A DNA stretch of 64,000 bases from Streptomyces hygroscopicus (GTDB lineage Bacteria > Actinomycetota > Actinomycetes > Streptomycetales > Streptomycetaceae), in the NCBI GenBank assembly GCA_002021875.1, contig CP018627.1:1860001-1924000 (forward strand). Direction: 5' to 3'. The notes beneath the pieces are model-generated. The model saw only the letters and a list, made by a program, of their open reading frames with translations. It had not been told where the DNA came from and did no database searches. Below, one piece after another: positions 48,201 to 56,306 of the stretch. Within the stretch, counting starts at the first letter, position 1, and every line of letters starts with the position of its first letter. A program made the position numbers and the translations under genes.

Positions 48201-48892
48201 GCGGACGCCTCGGCGGGGCGGGTGCCACCGGCCGCGAGGACGGTGGTGACAATGGCGTCGGCCGCGCCGAGGGCCTCGATCAACTCGGGTTCGGGGGCCC
48301 GCAGCGAGGCGACGAACAGCGGCAGCGGGCGGCCGCCGGCGTCCTCCACGGCCCGGCACAGGGCCTCCACGAAGGCGGTGTTGCCGCTCATGTGGTGGGC
48401 GCGGTAGTAGAGCACCGCGATGGTCGGGCCGGTGACGTCGCCGGGGCCGACCGCGCGGTCGGTGCGCTCCAGCGGACCCCAGGTGGGCGCGGGCGCGGGC
48501 GGTTCGAAGCCATGGCCGGTGAGCAGCACGGTGTCGGAGAGGAACCGGGCGAGCTGGTCGAGGTTGGCGGGCCCGCCGTGGGCGAGGTAGGCGTGGGCCT
48601 CGGCGGCGATGCCGACCGGGACCGTGGACGCCTCCATGAGCTGGGCGTCGGGCGCCTGTTCACCGGTGAGGACGACGACGGGAAGGTCGCCCGCGAGCAG
48701 CGCGTCGAGACCCTCCTGCCAGGCGCGGATGCCGCCGAGGAGCCGTACGACGACGAGTTCGGCGCCGTCGAGGAGGCCGGGGAGGTCGCCCGGAGCGAGG
48801 CGGGCCGGGTTGGCGAGGCGGTACGGCACCGGGCCCGCGGCGGCACGGGCGCTGAGCAGGTCGGTGTCGGACGTCGACAGCAGCAGAATCAT
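45248..48892 (-). CDS. cobN: Cobaltochelatase large subunit CobN
   Basis: Inserts Co2+ into hydrogenobyrinic acid a,c-diamide in the aerobic B12 route, as the largest subunit of an ATP-dependent chelatase with two smaller AAA/MoxR-type subunits that are not in the window. 1214 residues, typical length. Family marks include HYLAAYRWM and HLGKHGNLEWLPGKNAG, DHLVPPMARADSYGDIARLE, and HGDERRATTRIFGSRPGTYG. The start at the ATG at 48892 gives MILLLSTSDTDLL with AGGAAGG upstream. The frame is open upstream to 49330, but that stretch contains the B12 riboswitch and is not coding. Expression is expected to fall when cobalamin is plentiful. Confidence 0.96.
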   Translation of the reverse strand: MILLLSTSDTDLLSARAAAGPVPYRLANPARLAPGDLPGLLDGAELVVVRLLGGIRAWQEGLDALLAGDLPVVVLTGEQAPDAQLMEASTVPVGIAAEAHAYLAHGGPANLDQLARFLSDTVLLTGHGFEPPAPAPTWGPLERTDRAVGPGDVTGPTIAVLYYRAHHMSGNTAFVEALCRAVEDAGGRPLPLFVASLRAPEPELIEALGAADAIVTTVLAAGGTRPAEASAGGDDEAWDAGALTALDVPVLQALCLTSSRAAWEENDEGLSPLDAATQVAVPEFDGRLITVPFSFKEVDEDGLPVYAADAERAARVAGIAVRHARLRHIPAADKRLALVLSAYPTKHSRIGNAVGLDTPASAVALLRRLRADGYDLGPEDGPDALPGLVSGDGDDLIRALIEAGGHDQEWLTEEQLARNPVRVPAADYRRWYATLPQALRDAVEEHWGPPPGQMFVDTSRDPEGEIVLAALRRGNLLVVIQPPRGFGENPIAIYHDPDLPPSHHYLAAYRWMATSRADGGFGADAMVHLGKHGNLEWLPGKNAGLSAACGPDAALGDLPLIYPFLVNDPGEGTQAKRRVHATLVDHLVPPMARADSYGDIARLEQLLDEYAAISAMDPAKLPAIRAQIWTLIQAARLDHDLGLDDRPDDDGFDDFLLHVDGWLCEVKDAQIRDGLHVLGTAPAGLARVNLVLAILRARQIWGGTSALPGLREALGLDESAATRTGADEAEERARALVQAMEDAEWAPEAVEKAVLTLPEEQRPGVSAILDFAAREVVPRLAATTDEIDHAVHALAGGFVPAGPSGSPLRGLVNVLPTGRNFYSVDPKAVPSRLAWETGQALADSLLERYRADNDGQWPKSVGLSLWGTSAMRTSGDDVAEALALLGVRPVWDDASRRVTGLEPVPLDQLGRPRVDVTLRISGFFRDAFPHVVGLLDDAVRLAASLEESDEDNYIRAHTRADLAAHGDERRATTRIFGSRPGTYGAGLLQLIDSRDWRTDADLAEVYTVWGGYAYGRGLEGRPARAEMESAYRRIAVAAKNTDTREHDIADSDDYFQYHGGMVATVRALKGTAPAAYIGDSTRPETVRTRTLHEETSRVFRARVVNPRWIEAMRRHGYKGAFELAATVDYLFGYDATTGVVADWMYDKLAQTYLLDPENRAFLEQANPWALHGMAERLLEAESRGLWDEPDPEVLERVRELYLETEGGLEGGDDE

Positions 48893-48937
48893 GCGGCGGC
48901 ATGCCTTCCTCGGGGTCCGCGCCCCGGGCGGGTTGAA

Positions 48938-49045
48938 GACGGCGGCAGTTCCTGGCTCGCGCGGCCGCTGCCATTCGGCAGCCGCCGCGCTCACAGTGGC
49001 GGGACCGCGCCGGATTTCCACCGGCTTCCTACCGTGAGTGCCGTC
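48938..49045 (-). ncRNA. Cobalamin (B12) riboswitch in the cobN leader
   Basis: On the minus strand the aptamer core is clear: GTAGGAAGCCGGTGGAAATC, then CCCGCCACTGTGA, then GAGCCAGGAACTGCC, the conserved B12-box order. Closing stem GACGGC (49040-49045) pairs with GCCGTC (48938-48943). Downstream, a CGGGG/CCCCG hairpin (48911-48926) sits against the cobN AGGAAGG ribosome site, which fits translational control. No matching element is seen on the plus strand for cobG. Confidence 0.9.
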
Positions 49046-49161
49046 TTGTGCGTTCGGCGGGCCGGGACCGACCCGCCGCTGAGCATAGTAAGCGTTGCTG
49101 ACCTGCCACGGGATGTGAGTTCCGGCCTGGCCGGGGCGGTGGGCCGGACTGGATCGTCGGT

Positions 49162-50769
49162 ATGCTCGCCGCCATGTCCCTCCCCCCGACAACCACCCCA
49201 TCCGGGGATGAAAGCCCCGTGCGCGGGCGCGATGACGCCTGTCCGGGCGCGCTGCGGCTGCACCCGGCGGACGACGGTTCGCTCGCCCGGATCCGGGTGC
49301 CGGGCGGGTTGCTGACGGCCCGTCAGGCACTGGCGCTGGGGCGGGTGGCGGAGGAGCTGGGCGACGGGCGGCTGGACATCACCTCACGGGGCAACCTGCA
49401 GGTGCGCGGCCTGGACGCGGGGTGCGGCGCGGAACTGGCGGCCCGGCTGCGGGCGGCCGGACTGCTGCCCTCGGACCGCCATGACCGGGTGCGCAACATC
49501 GTGGCGTCGCCGCTGTCCGGCCTGGACGGCGGGGGGCATGCGGATGTGATGGCGTGGGTGCGGGAGCTGGACGCCGCACTGTGCGACGGAACACCGCCGG
49601 GGGGCGGGGAATTGTCGGGCTTGTCGGGCAGGTTCCTGTTCGCGCTGGACGATGGGCGTGGCGATGTGGCCACCTTGGGCGCGGATGTGACATTGATCGC
49701 AACGCCGGACGGTGGAGCGGTACTCCGGGTCGGCGGTCCGCTGCCGGGTCCGGATGTGCCGTCGCCGCCGACGGCGGGGACACGCCCGGACGCGGCAGAG
49801 CGGCGGGGGTCTCGTACGGCCGGGTCGGCGGCGGGGAGCGGCCTCCGGGTGCGGAGCGAGGACGCGCCGCGAGCGGCGGCGCTGGCCGCGGTGGAGTTCC
49901 TGGCCAAGGCCCGTGAGAGCGGCACCCGGGCGTGGCGGGTGCGCGAACTCCCGGCGCGACACGCCGTGACGACCGAGGGATTGGTCGCGCGACTCGCCGA
50001 CGCGGGCGTCGAGGCCGTACCCGTGGAGCGTGAACCAGCGCCCCGCGCCCGCGCCACACCACCCGCCCCCGGACCGGTCCCCGGCCCGAACGGGCGTCAC
50101 GCGCTCTCCGTCGCCCTCCCCCTGGGCCGGGTGAGCGCCGCGCAGTGGCGGCTGCTCGCCGGGCTCGCCTCCCGGAGCGGGGCCGATGAGCTGCGTATGA
50201 CACTCTGGCGCGGCGTGGTGCTCCCCGGGTTCGCCCCGGACGACACACGCGGTGCCTTGGCCGAACTGTCCGACGCGGGACTGGTGACCACGCCGGATTC
50301 GGCGTGGCTCGGGGTCGGCGCGTGCACGGGACGGCCGGGCTGTGCCAAGTCCCTGGCGGATGTGCGGGCCGACACGGCACGCATGGTCGCGGACCCGGCG
50401 CGGGGGGTTGCGGACCCGGCGCCGGGGACCTCGGGCACGGCTCGGGAGTCCGCGGACCCGGCGGGAGTGGTCGCGGACCCGGCGGGAGTGGTCGCGGGCG
50501 GTTCGATGCCGTGGCCGGTGAGCGGCACGGCGTACGGCGGCGGCCCGGCCGGGCCCGATCCGCTGCCGGTGTATGTCTCCGGCTGTGAACGGCGCTGCGG
50601 TCACCCCGGGGGCCGCTGGGTGGACGCGGTGGCGACCGGCGACACGGACTACCGCGTCACCGTACGCGGCGCGAGGGGAGACACGCCGGAGGCGGACAGC
50701 ACGGACAGCGTGGATGTGACAGCAGAGCAGTTGGCCGACGCCGTGGCGGCGGCCCGTGGAACGACATGA
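49162..50769 (+). CDS. cobG: Precorrin-3B synthase CobG
   Basis: Oxygen-dependent oxidation of precorrin-3A to precorrin-3B before ring contraction, in the aerobic B12 route. 535 residues of the nitrite/sulfite-reductase-like fold. The N-terminal half shows [19 protein letters not shown]. The C-terminal half carries the [4Fe-4S] cysteines in [13 protein letters not shown] and [12 protein letters not shown]. Between these pairs lies a Val-Ala-Asp-Pro-Ala repeat (50386-50503) not expected in the family. Start at the ATG at 49162; an ATG 12 bases on is also possible and neither has a strong ribosome site. Its stop overlaps the cobH start (ATGA), making a cobG-cobH-cobIJ operon divergent from cobN. 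Confidence 0.94.
   Translation: MLAAMSLPPTTTPSGDESPVRGRDDACPGALRLHPADDGSLARIRVPGGLLTARQALALGRVAEELGDGRLDITSRGNLQVRGLDAGCGAELAARLRAAGLLPSDRHDRVRNIVASPLSGLDGGGHADVMAWVRELDAALCDGTPPGGGELSGLSGRFLFALDDGRGDVATLGADVTLIATPDGGAVLRVGGPLPGPDVPSPPTAGTRPDAAERRGSRTAGSAAGSGLRVRSEDAPRAAALAAVEFLAKARESGTRAWRVRELPARHAVTTEGLVARLADAGVEAVPVEREPAPRARATPPAPGPVPGPNGRHALSVALPLGRVSAAQWRLLAGLASRSGADELRMTLWRGVVLPGFAPDDTRGALAELSDAGLVTTPDSAWLGVGACTGRPGCAKSLADVRADTARMVADPARGVADPAPGTSGTARESADPAGVVADPAGVVAGGSMPWPVSGTAYGGGPAGPDPLPVYVSGCERRCGHPGGRWVDAVATGDTDYRVTVRGARGDTPEADSTDSVDVTAEQLADAVAAARGTT
50386..50503 (+). repeat. In-frame short repeat inside cobG
   Basis: Imperfect repeats of gtcgcggacccggcg encode VADPA units ([14 protein letters not shown], then [18 protein letters not shown]). 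They lie between the two cysteine pairs that bind the iron-sulfur cluster. The frame is intact and the second cysteine pair follows, so the protein is probably functional with an extended loop. Confidence 0.75.
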
Positions 50770-51416
50770 TCGAGGACACCGTGTTCGACTACGAGAAGGA
50801 CGGGGCGGCCATCTACCGCGCGTCCTTTGCCACCATCCGCGCCGAGGCCGACCTCGGCGGGCTCCCCGCCGACGTCAGCCAGGTGGCGGTGCGGATGATC
50901 CACGCCTGCGGCATGGTCGACCTGGTCAAGGACCTCGCGTACACCCCCGAGGTGGTCTCCCGCGCCCGCGCCGCGCTGCGGTCCGGCGCGCCGGTGCTCT
51001 GTGACGCGCGCATGGTCGCCAGCGGGGTCACCCGCAAGCGGCTGCCCGCCGACAACGAGGTCATCTGCACCCTCGCGGACCCCGCCGTACCGGAGTTGGC
51101 GCGGCGCATGGGCACCACACGCAGCGCCGCCGCGCTGGAGCTGTGGCGGGACCGGCTCGAAGGGGCGGTGGTGGCGGTCGGCAACGCCCCCACGGCGCTG
51201 TTCCGGCTGCTGGAGATGATCGAAGAAGGAGGGGCGGGCGCGCCGCGCCCGGCCGCCGTGATCGGTGTGCCGGTGGGCTTCATCGGCGCCGCCGAGTCCA
51301 AGGAGGCGCTGGCCGGGCATCCGGCGGCGCTCGACCACCTGGTGGTGCACGGCCGGCGGGGCGGCAGTGCCATCGCCGCGGCCGCGATCAACGCGATAGC
51401 GAGCGAGGAAGAGTGA
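50766..51416 (+). CDS. cobH: Precorrin-8X methylmutase
   Basis: Moves the C-11 methyl group to C-12, converting precorrin-8X to hydrogenobyrinic acid. 216 residues, normal for CobH/CbiC. The N-terminus [20 protein letters not shown] is characteristic, with the catalytic His46 in [10 protein letters not shown], and later [13 protein letters not shown] and [12 protein letters not shown]. It starts at the ATG at 50766 within the cobG stop (ATGA) and ends overlapping the GTG of cobIJ (GTGA), so translation of all three is coupled. Confidence 0.97.
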   Translation: MIEDTVFDYEKDGAAIYRASFATIRAEADLGGLPADVSQVAVRMIHACGMVDLVKDLAYTPEVVSRARAALRSGAPVLCDARMVASGVTRKRLPADNEVICTLADPAVPELARRMGTTRSAAALELWRDRLEGAVVAVGNAPTALFRLLEMIEEGGAGAPRPAAVIGVPVGFIGAAESKEALAGHPAALDHLVVHGRRGGSAIAAAAINAIASEEE

Positions 51417-52912
51417 GCGAGCAGCAGACGGGCCGGCTCTACGGTGTGGGGCTCGGCCCCGGCGACCCCTCCCTGATGACCGTACGCGCCGTGGAGGTCA
51501 TCGCCGAGGCCGAGGTCGTCGCCTACCACAGCGCCCGGCACGGGCGCAGCATCGCCCGCTCCATAGCCGAGCGGCATCTGCGGCCCGACCACATCGAGGA
51601 GCGGCTGGTCTACCCGGTCACCACGGAGACCACCGACCATCCGGGCGGTTATCGCGGCGCGATGGACGAGTTCTACGCGGACGCCGCCGCCAGGCTCGCC
51701 GCGCATCTGGACGCGGGACGCACGGTCGCGGTGCTCGCGGAGGGCGATCCGCTCTTCTACGGCTCGTACATGCACATGCACAAGCGGCTCGCCGACCGCT
51801 ATCCCACCGAGGTCGTCCCCGGTGTCACCTCGGTCAGCGCCGCGGCCGCCCGGCTCGGCGCGCCGCTGGTGGAGGGCGAGGAGGTGCTGACGGTCCTCCC
51901 CGGCACCCTGCCGGAGGAGGAGTTGACGGCCCGGCTGGCGACGACGGACGCGGCGGCCGTGATGAAGCTCGGCCGGACGTTCCCGACGGTGCGGCGCGCG
52001 CTGGAGCGGTCGGGGCGGCTCGCGGACGCGCGCTATGTGGAGCGCGCCACGATGGACGCGGAGCGGACCGCCCCGCTGGCCGAGGTCGACCCGGAGTCGG
52101 TGCCGTACTTCTCGATGGCGGTGCTGCCCAGCCGGGTGGACGCGCCGCGCGACGAGTCCGGCGCGGGCGAGGTCGTGGTCGTCGGCCTGGGTCCGGCCGG
52201 TCCGCTGTGGCTCACCCCCGAGGCGCGCGGCGAACTGGCCGCCGTCGATGACCTCGTCGGCTACAGCACCTATCTGGACCGGGTGCCCGTACGGCCGGGC
52301 CAGCGGCGCCACGCCTCCGACAACAAGGTCGAGTCCGTACGCGCCGAGTTCGCCCTCGACCTCGCCCGGCGCGGTCGGCGTGTCGCCGTGGTCTCCTCCG
52401 GCGACCCCGGCGTGTTCGCCATGGCCACCGCCGTCCTGGAGGCCGCCTCCGAGGACCCCTACCGCGAGGTCCCGGTGCGGATCGTCCCCGGTATGACGGC
52501 GGCCCACGCCGCCGCCGCCCGGGCCGGTGCCCCGCTCGGCCACGACTACGCGGTGATCTCCCTCTCCGACCGGCTCAAGCCCTGGGAGGTCATCGCCGAG
52601 CGGCTGCGCGCCGCCGCCGCGGCCGACCTGGTGCTCGCCCTCTACAACCCCGGCTCCCGCAGCCGCGTCTGGCAGGTGGGCAAGGCCCGCGAACTCCTGC
52701 TGGAGCACCGCGCCCCCGACACGCCCGTGGTGCTGGGCCGCGACATCGGCGGCCCCGGAGAACGGGTGCGGATCGTCCGCCTGGCCGACCTCGACCCGGC
52801 CGATGTCGACATGCGCACGATCCTCCTGGTGGGCTCCTCCCAGACCCGCACGGTCCGCCGCGGCGACGGCACCGACGTCGTCTGGACGCCGCGCCGGTAC
52901 CCGGAAGGCTAG
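51413..52912 (+). CDS. cobIJ: Fused precorrin-2 C20-methyltransferase / precorrin-3B C17-methyltransferase
   Basis: Two SAM-dependent corrin methyltransferases in one protein of 499 residues. The CobI part (about 1-245) starts [16 protein letters not shown] and has [12 protein letters not shown]. The CobJ part (about 252-499) starts [17 protein letters not shown] and has [11 protein letters not shown] and [11 protein letters not shown]. The GTG start at 51413 overlaps the cobH stop; the frame is open upstream, but only this start gives the conserved N-terminus. The fusion is common in actinobacteria. C20 methylation precedes CobG action, and C17 methylation follows it with ring contraction, so the fusion brackets the CobG step. 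Confidence 0.96.
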   Translation: MSEQQTGRLYGVGLGPGDPSLMTVRAVEVIAEAEVVAYHSARHGRSIARSIAERHLRPDHIEERLVYPVTTETTDHPGGYRGAMDEFYADAAARLAAHLDAGRTVAVLAEGDPLFYGSYMHMHKRLADRYPTEVVPGVTSVSAAAARLGAPLVEGEEVLTVLPGTLPEEELTARLATTDAAAVMKLGRTFPTVRRALERSGRLADARYVERATMDAERTAPLAEVDPESVPYFSMAVLPSRVDAPRDESGAGEVVVVGLGPAGPLWLTPEARGELAAVDDLVGYSTYLDRVPVRPGQRRHASDNKVESVRAEFALDLARRGRRVAVVSSGDPGVFAMATAVLEAASEDPYREVPVRIVPGMTAAHAAAARAGAPLGHDYAVISLSDRLKPWEVIAERLRAAAAADLVLALYNPGSRSRVWQVGKARELLLEHRAPDTPVVLGRDIGGPGERVRIVRLADLDPADVDMRTILLVGSSQTRTVRRGDGTDVVWTPRRYPEG

Positions 52913-52921
52913 CCGCCGGGC

Positions 52922-53683
52922 TCAGGCCAGGGTCGTTCGGAGCCAGGCGGCGGCTTCGGCAGGGGTCTCGGCCACCGGGATGCCCTGGGGGGCGGGTGGG
53001 CGTTGGACGACGACGACCGGGATGCCGGCGGCTCGGGCCGCGGCGAGTTTGGGGGCGGTGGCGTGGGCGCCGCTGTCCTTGGTGACCAGCACCTCGACGC
53101 GGTGGCGGCGCAGCAGCTCCGCCTCGCCGTCGAGGGTGAACGGGCCGCGGTCGAGGATCACCTCCATCCGGGGCGGGACCGGCGGCTCGGGGGCGTCGAC
53201 CGAGCGGACCAGGAACCATGGCTCGGTGAGGTGGGCGAAGGCGGCCAGGCCCATCCGTCCCGTGGTGAGGAAGATCCGCTCCCCCAGGGCCGGGGCCAGC
53301 AGCGCCGCGTCGGCCAGTGAGCCGGCCGAATGCCAGCGGTCGCCCGGACCGGGTACCCAGCCGGGGCGGCGCAGGGCGAGCAGGGGAACATGGACGTCGG
53401 CGGCCGCCCGGGCCGCGTGGGAACTGATCGTGTCGGCGAAAGGATGGGTGGCGTCGATGAGCGCGTCCACCTGGTGCTCGCGGAGCCAGCGGGCCATGCC
53501 CTCGGCGCCCCCGAACCCGCCGATCCGCACCTGCCCCACGGGCAGTCGCGGCGCGGCGACCCGGCCCGCGAGGGAGCTGGTGACGCGCAGGGCGGGGTCG
53601 TCGGCGAGTTCCCCGGCGAGGCGGCGCGCCTCGGTGGTGCCGCCGAGGATGAGCACATGGCGCTGCGCCGGTGCGCTGTTCAT
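52922..53683 (-). CDS. cobK: Precorrin-6A reductase
   Basis: NADPH-dependent reduction of precorrin-6A to precorrin-6B. 253 residues with the N-terminal LILGGTTEARRLA signature, IDATHPFADTISSHA, and VLVTKDSGAHAT near the C-terminus, all typical of CobK/CbiJ. The ATG at 53683 gives an eight-residue leader before the motif. Convergent with cobIJ (9 bp gap) and divergent from cbiD (53 bp between starts), so the two are likely driven by back-to-back promoters in a very short interval. Confidence 0.95.
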   Translation of the reverse strand: MNSAPAQRHVLILGGTTEARRLAGELADDPALRVTSSLAGRVAAPRLPVGQVRIGGFGGAEGMARWLREHQVDALIDATHPFADTISSHAARAAADVHVPLLALRRPGWVPGPGDRWHSAGSLADAALLAPALGERIFLTTGRMGLAAFAHLTEPWFLVRSVDAPEPPVPPRMEVILDRGPFTLDGEAELLRRHRVEVLVTKDSGAHATAPKLAAARAAGIPVVVVQRPPAPQGIPVAETPAEAAAWLRTTLA

Positions 53684-53736
53684 CGGGTGCCTTTCGTCGT
53701 CCGTGCGCCCGTCATCGTATGCGCGGCGGCCGGCCC

Positions 53737-54885
53737 ATGGCTGAGGCGGAGACGGAGGCCAAGGCGGCCGGGGGACGGAGCGCGCAGCTGGAGCGGACGG
53801 GGCTGCGGCACGGCTGGACCACCGGGGCGTGTGCCACGGCCGCGACGACGGCCGCGTACACCGCGCTGCTGAACGGGGAGTTCCCCGACCCGGTGACCAT
53901 CGAACTGCCCAAGGGGCAGCGGCCCGCGTTCGCGCTCGCGGCCGAGGAGCTGACGGCGGACCGGGCCATGGCCGCGGTCGTCAAGGACGCGGGGGACGAC
54001 CCGGATGTGACCCACGGCGCGCTGGTCAGGGCCACGGTACGGGCCCTGCCGCCCGGCGGCGGAGTGGTCTTCCGGGCCGGTCCGGGCGTCGGCACGGTGA
54101 CCCGGCCCGGATTGCCGCTCCCGGTGGGCGAACCGGCCATCAACCCCGTGCCGCGCCAGATGATGCGCGACCACATCGCCGCGGTCGCGGCCCGGCACGG
54201 CGGAACCGGTGACGTCGAGATCGAGATCTCGGTGGACCACGGCGAGGAGATCGCCCGCTCCACCTGGAATCCGCGGCTGGGCATCCTCGGCGGGCTGTCC
54301 ATCCTCGGCACGACCGGCATCGTGGTGCCCTACTCCTGCTCGGCGTGGATCGACAGCATCCGGCGCGGGGTGGATGTCGCACGAGCGGCGGGACGGCGCC
54401 ACGTGGCGGGCTGTACGGGCGCGACGTCCGAGAAGGTGGCGGTGGCCGTGCACGGGCTGCCACAGGACGCACTGCTGGACATGGGCGACTTCGCGGGGGC
54501 GGTGCTGAAGTATCTGCGCCGCCACCCGGTGAACCGGCTGACGGTCGCCGGAGGCTTCGCCAAGCTCTCCAAGCTGGCCGCCGGGCATCTGGATCTGCAC
54601 TCCTCACGCTCCCAGGTGGACAAGGGGTTCCTCGCGAACCTGGCCCGCCGGGGCGGGGCGGACGAGAAGCTGGCGGAGGCGGTTGCGACGGCCAACACCG
54701 GCCTGGAGACGGTGCAGTTGTGCTCCGCCCGCGGCGTACCACTCGGCGATCTGGTCGCCGCGGCAGCCCGCGACACGGCGCTCGGCGTGCTGCGCGGGAC
54801 GCCGGTGACGGTGGACGTGATCTGCATCGACCGCGCAGGCACGATCGTGGGCCGCGCCGAACCCCGCGGCCCCCGAGAGCGCTGA
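53737..54885 (+). CDS. cbiD: Cobalt-precorrin-5B C1-methyltransferase CbiD
   Basis: Methylates C-1 of the contracted corrin ring. 382 residues with the family marks HGWTTGACATAATTAAY near the N-terminus, INPVPRQMM, GLSILGTTGIV, and GGFAKLSKLAAGHLDLHS. The ATG at 53737 gives the nearest start to the conserved region. An ATG at 53719 and a frame open to 53671 are alternatives, and no ribosome site is clear, so the mRNA may be nearly leaderless. CbiD is the anaerobic-pathway enzyme, found here beside aerobic CobG and CobN. Actinobacteria often use CbiD where CobF is missing. Confidence 0.95.
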   Translation: MAEAETEAKAAGGRSAQLERTGLRHGWTTGACATAATTAAYTALLNGEFPDPVTIELPKGQRPAFALAAEELTADRAMAAVVKDAGDDPDVTHGALVRATVRALPPGGGVVFRAGPGVGTVTRPGLPLPVGEPAINPVPRQMMRDHIAAVAARHGGTGDVEIEISVDHGEEIARSTWNPRLGILGGLSILGTTGIVVPYSCSAWIDSIRRGVDVARAAGRRHVAGCTGATSEKVAVAVHGLPQDALLDMGDFAGAVLKYLRRHPVNRLTVAGGFAKLSKLAAGHLDLHSSRSQVDKGFLANLARRGGADEKLAEAVATANTGLETVQLCSARGVPLGDLVAAAARDTALGVLRGTPVTVDVICIDRAGTIVGRAEPRGPRER

Positions 54886-55535
54886 CCCCCGGCGCGATCG
54901 CCGCACCCCCGCGTCACAGCACGGCACCCGGCAGGGTGCGGGGCGACACCCGCACCCGTGCCGCGCCCTCCGGGGCCGACACGTCGGCGAGGCGACACAC
55001 CGGCCCGTGGGATACGGCCGCCCGCGGGGCGTGGCACACGGGACGGTGCACGGATCGTCACCGCGCCCGCCGCGCGGACCCGCCACGCACTGAGTCAGCA
55101 CCCCCGACACGCCGCGGACACCTCGCCTCGCAGGCCACGCGCGCCGGTGCCGCCGCCTCCGGCCGACGCGACGACACACCGGCACGGCGCGGTACGGCCG
55201 CCGTCCACCCGCGCGACGCGGCGAACCGGACGGAGTGCGGGCCTTCACCACGCCCGTCGCGGTGACCCGCTGCCGCCGCAGCCGGGACCGATCCGCTCGG
55301 CGCGGTCGCGGTGGCCCGGCGCCGGCGTCCTCGACCCGCCGCCGCCCCTCGCGGCCTCGGACCCCTCGCCCTGTGCCCCGCACGGACCGTGCGACGCCCC
55401 GCACGGGGCACCGCACGGGCGCGCGTCGCACGCTGCCGGGGCACAGCGTCCCCGACCCCATCGGGGCCACACCACCAGGGCCGATGCCCCGGCGCCGGCA
55501 CGCGGCGGGCGGTAGTGGTCCCGGCCGGGCCGGGA
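54886..55535. other. 650-bp convergent non-coding gap with GC palindromes
   Basis: Lies between the 3' ends of cbiD and cobM. Open frames exist on both strands, but they are Pro/Arg-rich with no recognisable protein and no ribosome site, so none is called. Palindromes at 55379-55393 (CGCACGG and CCGTGCG around one base) and 55396-55409 (GCCCCG and CGGGGC) could form a bidirectional terminator. The gap is longer than needed for termination and may hold a decayed gene. Confidence 0.5.
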
Positions 55536-56306
55536 TCAGGTGCCGTGTGGGTGGCAGGACTCGTGGGGGCGTTCGCGGTCCGAGGAGTAGAGGTGGCTGT
55601 CGCGGAACTGTTCGGCGCCCAGGGTGCGGCCCACGATGATGACCGCCGTCCGTACCACGCCCGCCGCCTTCACCTGGGCCGCGATGTCGTCCAGCGTGCC
55701 GCGGAGCACCAGTTCGTCGGGGCGGCTGGCCATGGCGACCACGGCCGCCGGGCAGTCGGCGCCGTAGTGCGGGAGGAGTTCGCCGACGACGCGGTCCACG
55801 TAGCGGGCGGCGAGATGCAGCACGAGCAGGGCGCCGCCGCGGCCGAGAGTGGCGAGGTCCTCGCCTTCCGGCATGGGGGTGGCCTGCTGGGCGATGCGGG
55901 TGAGGATGACGGTCTGGCCGACGGTCGGGACCGTCAGTTCGCGCTTCAGCGCGGCCGCCGCGGCGGCGAAGGCGGGAACGCCCGGGACGACGTCGTACGG
56001 AATGCCGGCGGCGTCGAGGCGGCGCATCTGCTCGGCTACGGCGCTGAAGACCGACGGGTCGCCGGAGTGAAGGCGGGCCACGTCATGGCCCGCCTCGTGG
56101 GCGGCGGCGAACTCGGCGGTGATCTGGTCGAGGTCGAGCCGGGCGGTGTCGACGAGACGGGCGTCCGGCGGGCATTCGGCGAGCAGTTCACGCGGCACCA
56201 GGCTGCCCGCGTACAGACACACCTGGCAGCGGGCCAGGGTCCGGGCGCCGCGCACCGTGATCAGATCGGCGGCACCGGGGCCCGCGCCGATGAAGTACAC
56301 CGTCAT
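55536..56306 (-). CDS. cobM: Precorrin-4 C11-methyltransferase
   Basis: SAM-dependent methylation at C-11 of precorrin-4. 256 residues, normal for CobM/CbiF. N-terminal VYFIGAGPGAADLITVRG, then CLYAGSLVP, LHSGDPSVFSA, and VVPGVPAFAAAAA, all corrin methyltransferase signatures. The ATG at 56306 has AAGGAGA six to seven bases upstream and overlaps the cobL stop (ATGA), so translation is coupled to cobL. The frame is open far upstream over cobL, which is an antisense-free shadow and not part of the gene. The C-terminal tail RPHESCHPHGT is polar and His-containing. Confidence 0.96.
   Translation of the reverse strand: MTVYFIGAGPGAADLITVRGARTLARCQVCLYAGSLVPRELLAECPPDARLVDTARLDLDQITAEFAAAHEAGHDVARLHSGDPSVFSAVAEQMRRLDAAGIPYDVVPGVPAFAAAAAALKRELTVPTVGQTVILTRIAQQATPMPEGEDLATLGRGGALLVLHLAARYVDRVVGELLPHYGADCPAAVVAMASRPDELVLRGTLDDIAAQVKAAGVVRTAVIIVGRTLGAEQFRDSHLYSSDRERPHESCHPHGT

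Noticed and set aside
48893..49330. N-terminal extension of CobN
   Set aside because: The interval contains the B12 riboswitch and the divergent cobG start; CobN homologues begin at MILLLSTSDTD.
55058..55501. Possible minus-strand gene in the cob gap
   Set aside because: Arg/Gly/Ala-rich translation with no motif, no ribosome site, and open frames on both strands at once.
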